Source of the DNA: Catonia carolina
Lineage: Eukaryota > Arthropoda > Insecta > Hemiptera > Achilidae
Assembly: GCA_035578175.1 (NCBI GenBank)
Contig: JAQMRL010000010.1
Span: 36,464,784-36,528,783 of the forward strand
Length of the DNA: 64,000 nucleotides
Reading direction: 5' to 3'
A program made the position numbers and the translations under genes. Below, piece after piece: positions 32,515-43,699 of this stretch. Under the pieces are notes generated by a model. It saw only the letters and a program-made list of their open reading frames with translations, made no database searches and was not told the origin of the DNA. Numbering within the stretch: the stretch's first letter is position 1; every line of letters begins with the position of its first letter.

Positions 32515-32546
32515 ATGCATTAAAGGCATTAATGCCTTTAATGCAT
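32515..32546. repeat. Perfect 32-nt palindrome
   Basis: Half-site ATGCATTAAAGGCATT followed directly by its exact reverse complement, with no spacer. The sequence diverges at once on both sides, so it is not the end of a longer inverted repeat. Confidence 0.95.
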
Positions 32547-32939
32547 TTTATCTAAGGAGGTTCCGAGTAGGTTCTTGATATTAATCAATCTATTGAAGTC
32601 TCTAAGTTTGGTTTTTTGCCTTTTTGGGGGGTTTTGACAGCTACCTCCTGATTTTCTCTGTGTACATCGATAAAGTTCTGTATTTTTTCGAAATTTTAAT
32701 GCGATATCAAAGTTAACTAGTGGCAAACAAAAGTAGTGTGCTGTTTCTTTCAAAATATTTTGTGTTGTACATTATTCGTTCAAAATTAATCAAGGTAGAG
32801 TTCTGCAAAAAAGTTTAGAAAAGTTTTCCGATTAGACACAAATAAAACCACAACGTTGATCCAATATTTATGAGCGAACAATTTTAGGATTACCGAATAT
32901 AGTTCATACCTCATATTTATATTTCATACGTTGGTTCCG

Positions 32940-33195
32940 CTTACTGATCCAACACCGTGGTTATCCTAGCTGCCGCGAGCAATGCCCACAGCGGTTTCTC
33001 AACCAAGCGTTGCTTCTACCGAGTCCCGACGAAGTAGCCATCGACGTAATACTGCGAAGAAGATGACGTCTCCACTAGATGACGAGACGCCGTGTAGTCC
33101 ACGGTGATTACGACGTCCACAGCCGCCCACCGACTGGCTATTTACACCTCGACGACCAATGCGTAAACGGCTCTTTTCAGGGCCATCAAGCATTT
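32940..33195. other. CpG-dense GC-rich patch, possible exon
   Basis: About 23 CpG in about 210 bp (32970-33180) in an otherwise CpG-poor region. Plus strand from an ATG near 32984 reads MPTAVSQPSVASTESRRSSH, then KKMTSPLDDETPCSPR and a TGA, then PTDWLFTPRRPMRKRLFSGP to another stop. The minus strand has a 64-codon frame (33193-32999). I do not recognise either product. It may be an exon or promoter of an unseen gene, or a degraded inserted sequence. Confidence 0.4.
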
Positions 33196-33995
33196 AAGGT
33201 TTCCCCACTTCACTAATGCTCACCATCCAGTGTCAATACTTACCCTAATATGTATTTTTACAAGGAGAAGAAACGCTGAAGGTTTCTCTATTTCTCTTGA
33301 ATCGAATTTCATAGCATATTTGTATTATTTAAACAAAAACTTTCATAATTGCAATTTTTATCTAAATTCAACTGAAGGTTGTTATAATTATTTTAAACGG
33401 TTTCTAACACGAATTCTCGTATCTTCGGAACTTACTGCGGCTTTTATAATATCGGAAGTACGACTAGTGTCAAAGAGAATTAATAGAAATCGTCAAAATT
33501 GTATTTCAGAAATATGAAATAAACAAAAGCTAAATAAAAATAAACGAAATTAATGAATACTATCTTTTAAGAGAATATAAAAACGCATTCTTTGAATTTA
33601 ATTTTATGTTAATTTTGTTTTATTAAACGCTGAGAATCGTAAAAAGAGGAAGTCAAAATAATATTCTGGATACATTCCGTACGGTAAAATCACTCATATT
33701 CATGGTTAAACAAAAGTAAATCTCTATAATGGGAATTTTAATTTCTCTGTAATAAATGTCATATCAAATTATTCAACGTCGTTTTTATAAAAAACATAGA
33801 AAATCACCCTTGCATAAAAGATCCGGAAGCGAGCTCAATTAAAATGAGTAAAAACACAGGAAGAGAAAGAGAGATGAAAATGGGAGTAAAATAAAGATAA
33901 GGCTAGTGAAAAATACGTGTCGTAAGAAAGTGGGATGCGTTCAACAGAAAGGTAATAAAGTTAAGCAATCTAATGTTTCTGGAAAATGCAAAGAT
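33196..33995. other. No feature seen
   Basis: A 95-codon frame (33230-33517) has no recognised product, and its AT-rich composition argues against coding. Confidence 0.45.
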
Positions 33996-33997
33996 AA

Positions 33998-34195
33998 AAC
34001 AGGGTGATTCAAAAGTCCGGAAACATTAACTTTAAAACGGTTTCGAAATGATGATATAAACTGCTAGATTAATCATGGGTGAATTACTTTGCCACTTAAC
34101 TACAACAGATGAGATATTGATATTACTTTATGGATACCTGAGTGAGACATAATAAATATTTAAATTGTTAAATCAAATTTATTTAAAGTAAATTT
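33998..34195. repeat. Possible transposon terminus (GGGTGATTCAAAAGTCCGG)
   Basis: Similar to 18690. A partner end is not identified. Confidence 0.35.
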
Positions 34196-34199
34196 AATT

Positions 34200-34355
34200 T
34201 GGTCACCACCCTGATGTAGTGATTAGCTTGCTTGACTACAAGTTGTAAAGTCTCGGGTTCGGTTATCAACTAGGGTCTTGAAATTATAACAAGTTTAAAA
34301 AACTCACCGTTCCGTAATCACTTATAAAGTTTTTGATGCGACTTCATATAAAAAC
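34200..34355 (+). mobile_element. SINE family A, decayed
   Basis: CACCACCCTGATGTAGTGATTAG (A-box region), TCTCGGGTTCGGTTATC (B-box region), GGGTCTTGAAATTATAAC body and a degenerate tail i (GTAATCACTTATAAAG, TTGATGCGACTTCATATAAA). Confidence 0.65.
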
Positions 34356-34851
34356 AAATTTACTGTTACAGATGAAAGATTTCTAGGGTAATTTTTGGGT
34401 CAACTAATGAAACCCAAATTTCTATTAGGGAAAGAATACACCGTTCTCAAAGTAAGTACTCAGAAATGTAATTTAAACTAAATTTTTGAGATTATTGGAG
34501 GATATCCATTTAAATATCTGACACTTCATGATATTTTTAATTTTTAGTCAATCGAAGAGACGATTTGACTTCCTGGGGACATACTGTATTGTTTGAAAGG
34601 CTATTTAAACGGATGGTTTCAGAAAAGAAAATTTATAGGGCTATAAAAATCGATGCTGTCACCCAGTTGAACATTTGGTATACAAAATTTTGAAGGAAAT
34701 ATTTTTGTAGAAAACTTAGCTAAATCAGAATAATGAAAGTAAATGAGATCTCTGAATTTTATCACCATCATCATACCATTGCAGTTTTGACTGCCCAACC
34801 TATACAAGGAATTTTTCTTCTGTGGAATACTATCCGCTAACATACGTTCAC

Positions 34852-34906
34852 CGTCTGCATTAGCAGTAATTGCAGAACAGTCGGACGTTAAACCAAAAAA
34901 AAACAA
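34852..34906 (+). mobile_element. 55-bp tail-ii micro-insertion
   Basis: CGTCTGCATTAGCAGTAATT, GCAGAACAGTCGGACGTTAA, ACC and poly-A, with no SINE head. It is flanked by a perfect 12-bp repeat ACATACGTTCAC at 34840-34851 and 34907-34918. Confidence 0.92.
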
Positions 34907-34919
34907 ACATACGTTCACT

Positions 34920-35544
34920 ACTTCTCTGAACACTTTAGAAGTTTAAGCGATAGGTAGTTCAAAATTAATGTCCAGAAATGGATAACAAATATACGAAGAG
35001 AATACATAGAAATGATACTTACAATGTAAATACATATTCACTCATTTATATCGTCCAGATAATTAGATTGATTGGACTTTTGGATCGCAGTTTATTTTAT
35101 ATCTTTTAATGTTAAAAGTTGTATGGTTTAAAAAAACTAATCATAATAGAAAAATCTTGTATTGTAATCTCAATTGTACGTTTATACTAGATAAAAGAAG
35201 AGAATAACTACCCTAGGACATGGTATTAAGCCATATAGGTCAATTCCTACTCGTACAATACGAATTATTATTATAATGTGTTACGCATTTTTTTACAAAA
35301 GACGTACATAAATTCGATATTGTTAAAGGTAACAAAATAAATTATTATTATTAATAATTTAAACCCTAAGTCAGACGACATACCTCACTTTACCTTGATA
35401 CTTAAAAGTAAAAACAAATATAAAATAATTAGGACTAAAATGAAAGAATTAGGTAATCATCAAACTTATAAATAATTCAATTGAAGTGGAAAAAATTCAA
35501 GGATATAAGTAATTGTTAAAAATGTGATAAATTTAAATTTTCGC
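34920..35544. other. AT-rich DNA, no feature seen
   Basis: No open frame, TIR or SINE boxes. Confidence 0.5.
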
Positions 35545-35555
35545 TTGTTTACAAC

Positions 35556-35737
35556 GCCGGCCGCGTTGGCGATGTTGGTAACGTGCTCGCCTCTCATCAC
35601 GCGGTCTTGGGTTCGAATCCCACTCAGGCATGGCATTTTTTCATACGTTACAAAAAAATTATTTCATCCTTCACCGTCTGCATTAGCAGCAATTTGCAAA
35701 ACAGTCGGACGTTAAACCAAAAAAAAACAAAAAAAAA
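35556..35737 (+). mobile_element. SINE, head B with tail ii
   Basis: GCCGGCCGCGTTGGCG head, GGTTCGAATCCCACTCAGG, body GCATTTTTTCATACGTTAC, tail TCTGCATTAGCAGCAATT and CGGACGTTAAACC with poly-A. Target duplication TTGTTTACAAC / TTGTTCACAAC (35545-35555, 35738-35748). Confidence 0.9.
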
Positions 35738-35884
35738 TTGTTCACAACCTCAAAGTAAATAAAATTCCTAGTATTTGAGGTATATCCTTACAGAGAACAC
35801 ACAATTTTAAAATTGAATCTGAAGTTAAACGTTACTGATAAAATGTTATTGAAAATTCCCATTACTTATTTTTATTTATCTAAA

Positions 35885-36100
35885 ATACAAAACTGCAGCG
35901 TTTACAATCAACATATCAGAACCGATCACTGCAGCTCCATAATAATGTAACTAATGAAATACCCAACGATCTAAAAATGCCTTTCATAAAAAAAGAAATT
36001 AAACTCTGTAGGGAGAAATATTTGAAAAATTTAAAACATCAAAATACTTTTGCAATCAACCTCCTTGACAGCAGCGAAGATACTAACTGAAACATTTTAA
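35885..36100 (+). pseudogene. Jockey-like LINE C-terminal fragment
   Basis: Shifted frames read VTNEIPNDLKMPFIKKEIKL, REKYLKNLKHQNTFAINLLD, SSEDTN, matching the jockey C-terminus (NEV..DL...V.EEI...HPNPLA..LLDNSE). A related copy lies inverted at 53085. Confidence 0.75.
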
Positions 36101-36109
36101 AATATTGAA

Positions 36110-37130
36110 CTTAACTTTACGATTTTGTAATCATTTAATTCATGTATTTTTTTCTACTTCTTCTATTAATCATTATCATCTCCATCATGGTCATCGTCAT
36201 CTTCATTTTCAACTACTTCATATTTCAAGATATTAATCAACAATTCAGGAACAAGTTTAGTTTTGTTTTTTTGTTCAAAGTTAAGTATTTTTTTGAAACA
36301 CAATACTGTGTGTGTTTTATACATTCATTCTAAGAACGTTATTATTCATACTCTTATCGTCTTTGTTTGAAGTTTATATTTTCACTAAAAAAACTGATTG
36401 CAAAAGAATTACATGTTCTTTGAAAAGATCTAAAAAAATAGGAGCGTTAATCTTTTGAAACATCCTATATTTATTTTACGGCGTTACAAGACTTTCCTTT
36501 ACTTCTATTTATTTCCCAACGTTTTGTTGCTTACGAAAAATCAACCTCTTACACTTCTCTGTCTTCCACCACTCATTAGAATTGAAAATGGTAGGCGACG
36601 CGCTCGTAAAAAGACAGCGTCTTCCCAGTTATATTATAACTCAGTTTGTGAAGCAAAGGAACCATTGATTGGGTTGTGTTTGTGCAAATGGCAACTTTAT
36701 AGCTTCTTCAGACCCTAATTTCCTTATATTTACGATTTTACACTCTCGCCGGTTATATATATATAAAACTGTATATCACATTAAATCAAATATTTTTATA
36801 ACCAAAACTTTTTTATTATATAACTTAAAAATTTTTATTACTTAAATGAGTTAATTTCAATAAAATTTAATCTTCAAAGTAAATTACTTTTATTATAATT
36901 TGATGGAATGATGTTATAAATTATTGCTTATTATTCGAATTGATTTAATTTTATTACGTGGGACTATTTCTTTTTTAGTAATAAATTAGTTATTACACCA
37001 TAAAGAAAATTAACTGGTAACGTGCAGGTGAATTCAATACAGTCATAAATTAATAAGAATTTCATCACAAAATTTCATTCTAAATAAATCTTTATAATGC
37101 ATCCTGCAGAATATACTCAATCCTGTTGTA
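36110..37130. other. No gene recognised
   Basis: On the minus strand, 36150-36300 reads LVPELLINILKYEVVENEDD followed by DDHDGDDND and a stop. This acidic tail is probably just the TCA/TCC simple repeat. An 87-codon plus frame (36455-36718) is unrecognised. Confidence 0.4.
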
Positions 37131-37200
37131 GATATCTGGTGTGAAACACTCGCCAACCTTTCTCTTGACGATGTATACAATGAACAAAATAACCTATGTT

Positions 37201-37380
37201 TTTTTTTATTTATTTATTTAAGATTGCATCAACTGCTTGGTCATTGGCGACTACGGTGGATTATGTAACATTAACTGTAGGATTTTATATTTAAAAATTT
37301 CCAGACCCTGGCCGGGAATCGAACCCGGGACCTCCGCGTGGCAGGCCAATGCGCTAACCACTACGCTATGGAGGTGGACA
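37201..37380 (-). mobile_element. SINE family A, best copy (tRNA-Gly-GCC-like)
   Basis: Minus strand: CCTCCATAGCGTAGTGGTTA, GCGCATTGGCCTGCCACGCG, GAGGTCCCGGGTTCGATTCC, CGGCCAGGGTCTGG. The anticodon-arm sequence CCTGCCACGCGG and the T-arm CGGGTTCGATTCCCGG are nearly those of tRNA-Gly(GCC). Tail i follows (GTCGCCAATGACCAAGCAG). Target duplication ATAACCTATGTTT / ATAACCTAAGTTT. Confidence 0.9.
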
Positions 37381-37392
37381 TAACCTAAGTTT

Positions 37393-37479
37393 TCATACGT
37401 ACAAAAATCATTTCATCCTTCACCTTCTGGATTAGCAGTAATTGCAGACAAAAAAAATAAATAAAAAAATAAAATAAGT
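37393..37479 (+). mobile_element. 5'-truncated head-B/tail-ii SINE
   Basis: Keeps the body TTCATACGTACAAAAATCAT and a shortened tail ii (GGATTAGCAGTAATTGCAG) with A/T-rich end. TAAGTTT on both sides may be its duplication. Confidence 0.7.
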
Positions 37480-38197
37480 TTAATCATGAGTAAAATAATG
37501 TAAAATGGAAAACTTATGATAATTTGACCCTCTAGCAGTCAGTTTTACCTGCTGACATTTAAAACAGCTGATTAATTAAATCAGACAGTTTGAATAATTT
37601 TTTATACATATTTTTCTAAATTATATTTTTATAAAACAAAAATGATTCATATATTTAAAGTAAACATTTTCTTATAAACTCAATTCGTTACGTACTATTT
37701 ATTTTTGTTGGCTAATTTAAAAATAATCTTTTATTCTAATTTATTTATAATTTGTGAAAAATTTGGATTTGATACAGAGGGTCATGGATAAAATTTTTTT
37801 AACATAAAAATGTTAATTTGTAATTAAGTTGAATACTAAACCTACCACATGAACTATAAAGAATCTGTTAAATATTTTATTACATCAACATCATTATCAA
37901 TCATTCCATCTTCAGCGGTAAGGTGTTTCTTCTGAACAAAATAAATAACTTAATATTTTTTCAAAATTTAAATTCTTAAAATTAATTTTTTATAGAGTCA
38001 ATAATGTGTCATTTAAACAATTTTAATAAAGTCAATTCGTTCTCTCTGATATTCCGTTTTCTTTATTTGTAGTGACAATTTTCAGTATCTAGTAATTTAA
38101 ATTTATTAAAAAATGTTTCGTTTAATTTTAAACGTTTCCCACGTAGCCGAGTTTAGCTCGATGGTTAACGATACTCTACTCTACATTACAATCCTAA

Positions 38198-38262
38198 TTT
38201 TCATGAGTGAATTACGCTTAATGAAAATCAACTTCAGTTCAACTTAAAAATATGGGACGGGA
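38198..38262 (+). repeat. Repeat family F fragment
   Basis: TTCATGAGTGAATTACGCTT then AATGAAAATCAACTTCAG, matching part of family F. The preceding bases (GCTCGATGGTTAACG near 38156) look like a tRNA A box, but no B box follows. Confidence 0.5.
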
Positions 38263-38264
38263 CA

Positions 38265-39080
38265 GTCAGGAGAAAGATGTCATAAAATTGTGCTTTAAAA
38301 AATTTCCAGAATGTCACCAAAAACCAAACCACAGATAAATCAATTCTGTTACGGCATAACAAATTTCCTATAATGTATTATATGTAAAAGCATTTTAGTT
38401 TCTTTTTTAAAAAAAAAACAAAGATTATACTATTCAAGTATTACATCTAAATTGATAATGCATGCATACGAACTAATTCAGAATGAATAGAGAAACCAAA
38501 TTTGTAATTGATCTTATACCTCAATATGAACGCTTTTAATTGGGATTACATATGTATACACAAAATATTATTTGATAATTATTAATTTTGATTGGCACAG
38601 CAGATTTATCTATTTGTAATAAACATTTTGGTTTTGATGGTTAAACAAACTAAGGGATCAGCTAGGAGATTCTATACGTTTATTTGTTGTAGCCTGTGTA
38701 TTACATGGATACACATATCTCTAATTCCACTAGTGTTTAACTACTACATACTCACAACATGTAACTGTATTATAAATTCAGATTTGAAACTAATCCCAGA
38801 GTACATAATTCTGTAGTGGTATATTACTAATACGATTAAATTAATAATAACTGAAATGGGTTAGGTTCATTGAATTAATTGGACAGTAGATCCATGTGTG
38901 CTTTCCATTAACCGACCTTTGAAGTACGAGTGATTTTGATCCCATTTAATTTTCTTTTACTCTTCTTAAAAATCTTATTATATTAGATTAAAAAAAATCC
39001 TTTCATGAGACCACGCGTCTCATGGCTGTTGGCAATTTTTAAGAAACTTACCTTTGACTTATGGAAAAAACATGAGTGAT
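38265..39080. other. AT-rich DNA, no feature seen
   Basis: No recognisable product in the 74-codon frame 38592-38816. Confidence 0.45.
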
Positions 39081-39087
39081 TTCTACA

Positions 39088-39780
39088 TTTACTCTTAAGA
39101 GGAATCAAATGATACTATTTTTGTTTCCAAATTCCGACTTTGATTTTCTGTTTTCCGGTTTTATGTCACGTCTAGTCGAAACCGGAACTTCAAACTCAAT
39201 AATTGTATCTACTGTATGTATCTATTTATCTAACTGTATCTACTCTTTAAGAGGAATCAAATGACACTATTTTTGTTTCCAAATTCCAACTTTGATTTTC
39301 TGACTTCCGGTTTTGTGTCACTTCCAATCGAAACCGGAAATTCAAACCCAATAATTGTGTCTAATCTGTATCTACTGTATGTATCTATATGTATCTATTA
39401 TCTAACTGTATCTACTCTTTTAGAGGAATCGAATGACACTATTTTAATTTCCAAATTCCGACTTTGATTTCTTGACTTCCGGTTTTGGATCATTTCCGGT
39501 CAAAACCGGAACTTCAAACCCAATTCAGGCCCAATAACTTTTTGTGCAGATAAAGAATCCGAAAACCGTTGGTGGCTATCTCTTATCGTTTCTGATTTTG
39601 ATTTATTAACTTCCAGTTTAAGGCCTGTTTCGGTCAAAACGGCAACTTCAAACCCAAATTAAGCACATTACCTTTCTGTGTAGAATAAGAATCCGAACAT
39701 TGTTTTTTCTATCTTTTGTAGTTTCTGACATCCGCGTGTGACTGACGGACGGACGGACAGACGGACAAAGGAAAATTACA
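39088..39780. repeat. Tandem repeat, about 155-170 bp unit, 3-4 copies
   Basis: Units start near 39090, 39246 and 39415 (CTCTT.AGAGGAATCRAATGA), with a diverged fourth near 39590. Each unit has CTTCCGGTTTT and AAAACCGGAA-like inverted motifs, and a TGTATCTA-type microsatellite separates them. It ends in a GACGGACG microsatellite (39735-39765). Three short frames over it are repeats of one another. Confidence 0.88.
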
Positions 39781-39784
39781 GGAT

Positions 39785-41620
39785 GACAATTTTAAAAATT
39801 GCCATTAATAATGATTACATAGACGTTTTCACCAAAATAAATTATATTTTTTAAATTGTAACTATTCAAAATTGTTATAGTTCAAAAAACAAAGTTTTCC
39901 AGTAACACAATAACTTATTTATAAAGGATTTAGTTAATATAAATGTTCTAGAATTTAGAAGACTGAAGAGACGATGTAGGATATCTCTGTATACTTAATC
40001 ATATTTAAACTACATCTATAATAATCATATCAAAACTCATCGCACAATCGTATAAAAATAAATATCGTATCAATCGTGACTCGTTACCATCATCTTGTAG
40101 CTGTTCAACCTTTTGTGGGCTTTGGCTTCTTCCACTGTTCTCCTTCAGTAATCATTGCTAGCTCACGCTCTCTATCTTATGACAGCCATCAAAATCAAAT
40201 AATTTGTGATATCAAACAACCACCAGTTGTAGCATGGTAGCCTACTCACATTCCATATTGCATCTGTCATATCCAACTTTTTATTATTTTGGCATTCGGT
40301 TTCTTTAATCCATGTTTTTTTCTTGTTAATGTTCTTTTGGTTTCGTAACAATGTATAATTTACAGGAGAGGTTTGTTGACTCCATGACTATCCCCTCAAC
40401 TTGAAGGATGAGAAAATCTTTCAGGATTACCTTATCCAAATTATCTCCGCTTTAAGGCACCTAAAACCCGCCTTTCACACTTTTCTATCCTACTACATAA
40501 CGACATTCGCCATGTATTTCACAGAGGTTGAAGCCAACTGCATATGCAGAAAGTTCTCTCTAATTCGCAGTACTAGTAGGCATTACTAGTTGGCGAACAT
40601 ATGCGGTATTTTAGTTCCTCCACAAAGTGTTAATTACTAGCCTTTGACCTCCATACATCATGATTCAACTCCTGCTTGATTCTCAAGCATAAATTGTCTA
40701 TTCAAGAATTCAACCTTTAGAAATTAATTTTCTTTGTTCATGGATTCATATTATTTTCTTTTATTTAAGCTTTTAACAAAATCATTTGGTGGTTGTACGT
40801 AATCGTATAGATTCAATTTAAAAGTAATAGTATAATATTTTGTTTAATACCTCTCTGCGTAATAAAATTTTGTTGCAAACTTAGGTTTGCAATTCACATG
40901 AAAAGACAGTGAAATTTCCATATAGGTAACTTTTTTGTTGCTTTTTAAATTCAATTTTGGAATAGTGCAATAAGGATCAATAAAAATAACAATAATAATG
41001 ATAAAAACAGTGGCGTTTATGGTTTAGAGAAGGTTATCATCCAGGAATAGTGCTCCAGAAAATAAAATTAAGCAAATAAAAATACTAAAAACTTGATTAA
41101 ATTAAAATGGAAAATTTTGTTTTATTCTTAAATAAAATTTTCGGCTTTAAAAACACTACCTACAGCACAGAGAACAATCACAAAAGAATAAATAAATATT
41201 AATGCACTAATTTAATAGTCTACCATTTAAATTAAAGTCTCGTTTATAAATATTTATAAGATGATTATTTTTTTAACTGTTTATTTCAAGAGGCAGAAAA
41301 CGAAATGGTATAGTAACAGGAAAAACAGATTAAGTGATTGCATTTTCCCCACTCATCCCGTTGACAGGTCTACGCTGAAACATTCACGGTATTCGACCAC
41401 TGAGTTTGAGCAAAACATAAAGATGAACTTAGTTTAATTTGTTTTCAGGTTTTATTTTTTCTAAAATATTTTTCCGTGATTAATTTTCTTTCCAAAATGT
41501 ACAGAAATTTTATGGAGTTTATATTTTTAATTGCCGTTACCAGCAGTTTATAAAAAAGTTTTGATAAGTAAGTTTCGTTTATAATACATAATAAAGAAGT
41601 GACTCATCTCAGTAACAATT
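39785..41620. other. No gene recognised
   Basis: The section 40090-40620 is less AT-rich, and a 62-codon frame (40401-40589) lies in it, but nothing was recognised. Possibly an old LINE untranslated region. Confidence 0.4.
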
Positions 41621-41625
41621 ATCTA

Positions 41626-42592
41626 CTGGGCGTCTCACGAAGAGGTTGCTATTTTTGATTTAATATGCCGGACGTATCGCTCACTCTACATACTGGAAAC
41701 TTTACAGTTATAATAAATATATAAGTAAAAAGGTACTCTCGAGTTTCATTTGGTTATGATTAATCAAAACAAAATCGCAGAAATTAATTTTATTTGCTTA
41801 TCCATTTCAAATTGGTGATTTATTAAAATGTTACTTAAGTAGGCTAACAAAATGAAAGAAATGAAAGAAATATAAGTGATAAATTATTAATGAACACAAT
41901 TTGTTTCATTAACCTTTATTCGAACTGATGTCCATCAATAGCTATGCATTGATAGCAACGAAACAAAAATGAGTCATAAGCGTTTTGGAAAAATTACCGA
42001 GCTATCAACAACAGTTCCTCGTCAATCAGTCTCATCAATTCATCGTCTGTTGCAATGGTGTGAGAATAAACATTTTCGTTCAAAAATCCCCATAGGAAAA
42101 ATTCGCGAATAGACAAGTCTGGCGATCTTGGAGGCCAGTCCATGAGCCGTTGAATAGGTCATGACCTATTCAACGGTTAGGAAGATTTTGGTTTAAAACC
42201 GCTTTGGATAAATTAGCATAATGTGGAGGAGCTCAAAATGCTGGAAAAAACGTCCTGCATCTCCACCTGAGAAAGATGAGGAACTATATGATCAGTTAAA
42301 ATTGATGTGTATCTGTCTCCAGTCATTGTCTTATGGGATATGTCATACGATAAAACACCATACTTTGGTGACAGTACCCCACACTGTTATACCCTTTGAT
42401 CTACAAGATTATTGTTCATTTTTGATATTATTTTCTTATTCCACAATTTTGTTTTGATTAATCATAAGCAAATGAAATTTGAGGGTAATTTTTTACATAA
42501 CTATTTATAACTGTAAAGTTTCCAGTCTGTATAGTGTGCGATACGTACGGCATATTAATTAAAAAGTAGCAACCTCTTCGTGGGACACCCAG
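41626..42592 (-). mobile_element. 967-bp Tc1/mariner-superfamily element with about 150-bp TIRs
   Basis: Left end CTGGGCGTCTCACGAAGAGG and right end inverse (CCTCTTCGTGGGACACCCAG). The inverted match extends, with gaps, through TTTCATTTGSTTATGATTAA, about 150 bp. TA at 41624-41625 and 42593-42594. Between the TIRs a transposase C-terminus remnant is seen on the minus strand. Confidence 0.88.
41925..42155 (-). pseudogene. Transposase C-terminal remnant
   Basis: Frames on the minus strand read WPPRSPDLSI-like, then FFLWGFLNENVYSHTIATDD, ELMRLIDEELLLIAR and AIDGHQFE. This is the DDE_3/mariner order (PD...FFLWG...GGHFE). The plus-strand frame 42221-42457 is unrelated. Confidence 0.75.
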
Positions 42593-42664
42593 TATATAAG
42601 TATATTATTGGGCGTAATAAAAATTGTTTTAATTTTTAAAAACTTAGTTACCCTAAGATCTTAA

Positions 42665-42960
42665 TGTTCTGAATTTGCAGAGTAGGTCTACTCGAAAGTT
42701 GCGTTCCATATGTCCAAATGGGTTCGATATTGATTTGTAGAGATTAATTTTGATCACAAGTAATTTACTGCCCAAAAGCCAATACATTTTTCGAAATTTA
42801 GGTCTAGTTGTTTTTTTTACAATTATGTTATTTTCATGTAAGGTAACGATCCAAGTTCAGGCCAAGATATTTGACAGTGTCGCAATGTGGAATATGTTAT
42901 TGTATAAATTTACTGTCAGTTTCCTTTCCTTGACTGAATGTAAAGCGTACAGATTTGGTT
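42665..42960 (-). pseudogene. Jockey-like LINE RT fragment
   Basis: Minus strand reads NILAWTWIVTLHENNI, then ININPIWTYGTQLSSRPTLQ and IQNI. The PIWTYG.QL motif is typical of the jockey RT C-terminus. Confidence 0.7.
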
Positions 42961-42969
42961 CATTGATCT

Positions 42970-43688
42970 AAATTCTCCTCGTATTTATGAGACTTTCTCA
43001 AGATTTAGAGCGATTCCAATCAAAGACTATTAGACCTGTTAAAAATATCCTGGTAAATTAACAACATATTTATTTATAGAAATCTTAACTGAAACACAGT
43101 GAAACGAGAAGCTTCAAAATTCAGTACGAATTATTTGAACAGACTTTACATACATAAATATTTATTAGTGATTAGTTTATTAGACAATAGTGTAAATATA
43201 AAATTTAGCTTAAAATTCTGCTGTTTTATTTATTCATTTGTTCTTCTTATTATTTTTTTATATATTTATAACAATCACGGAGGTCAAACATCGATGGGTG
43301 TCTAACTTTTTTTAGTTTCTTTAAAACTTTTCTGTCAGATTAGTGTTATTTATTAAAAAAAAAACAAGTTGCCTACTGAAATTGGACTTAAAAATTAACG
43401 ATTACGAAATTAAAAATTATTTAACGCTGACGAACTTTCATATAAAAATTGCACTTCTTGCAAAATCATAGTTTTACTACAAAACATACAGCTACATAAT
43501 GTTAGCTACATGTTGTGTAGAGTTCTATATATATATGTTGGATAAACAATTCGGGTAATACAAAATAATAATACGGCAATACAAAACGTTAGTAGGGCGT
43601 TAATAGTTAATTTTGATACATGTTTTTACCAGTGAATCTTTAAAAGGAATTAACGATTACAGTTAATATATTATTCGTGAGTTCTAAA
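42970..43688. other. AT-rich DNA, no feature seen
   Basis: The 68-codon frame at 43099-43305 has no recognised product. Confidence 0.45.
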
Positions 43689-43699
43689 ATTTACCCAGA

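Larger units (their letters stand above)
37132..37510 (+). repeat. Repeat family F copy carrying two SINE insertions
   Basis: GTGAAACACTCGCCAACC to ATAACCTATGTTT on the left and TTTAATCATGAGTAAA on the right are collinear with 6737-6815. The intervening 280 bp are a family A SINE and a truncated head-B/tail-ii SINE. Confidence 0.75.

Noticed and set aside
36150..36300. Acidic protein C-terminus on the minus strand
   Set aside because: The Asp/Glu run comes from a TCA/TCC simple repeat and there is no upstream exon in frame.
37300..37380. A tRNA-Gly gene
   Set aside because: The acceptor stem does not close, the sequence continues into a SINE body with tail i, has a target duplication, and several diverged copies exist.
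39076..39467. Repeated small proteins
   Set aside because: The three frames are copies of one tandem-repeat unit with no start context or recognised family.
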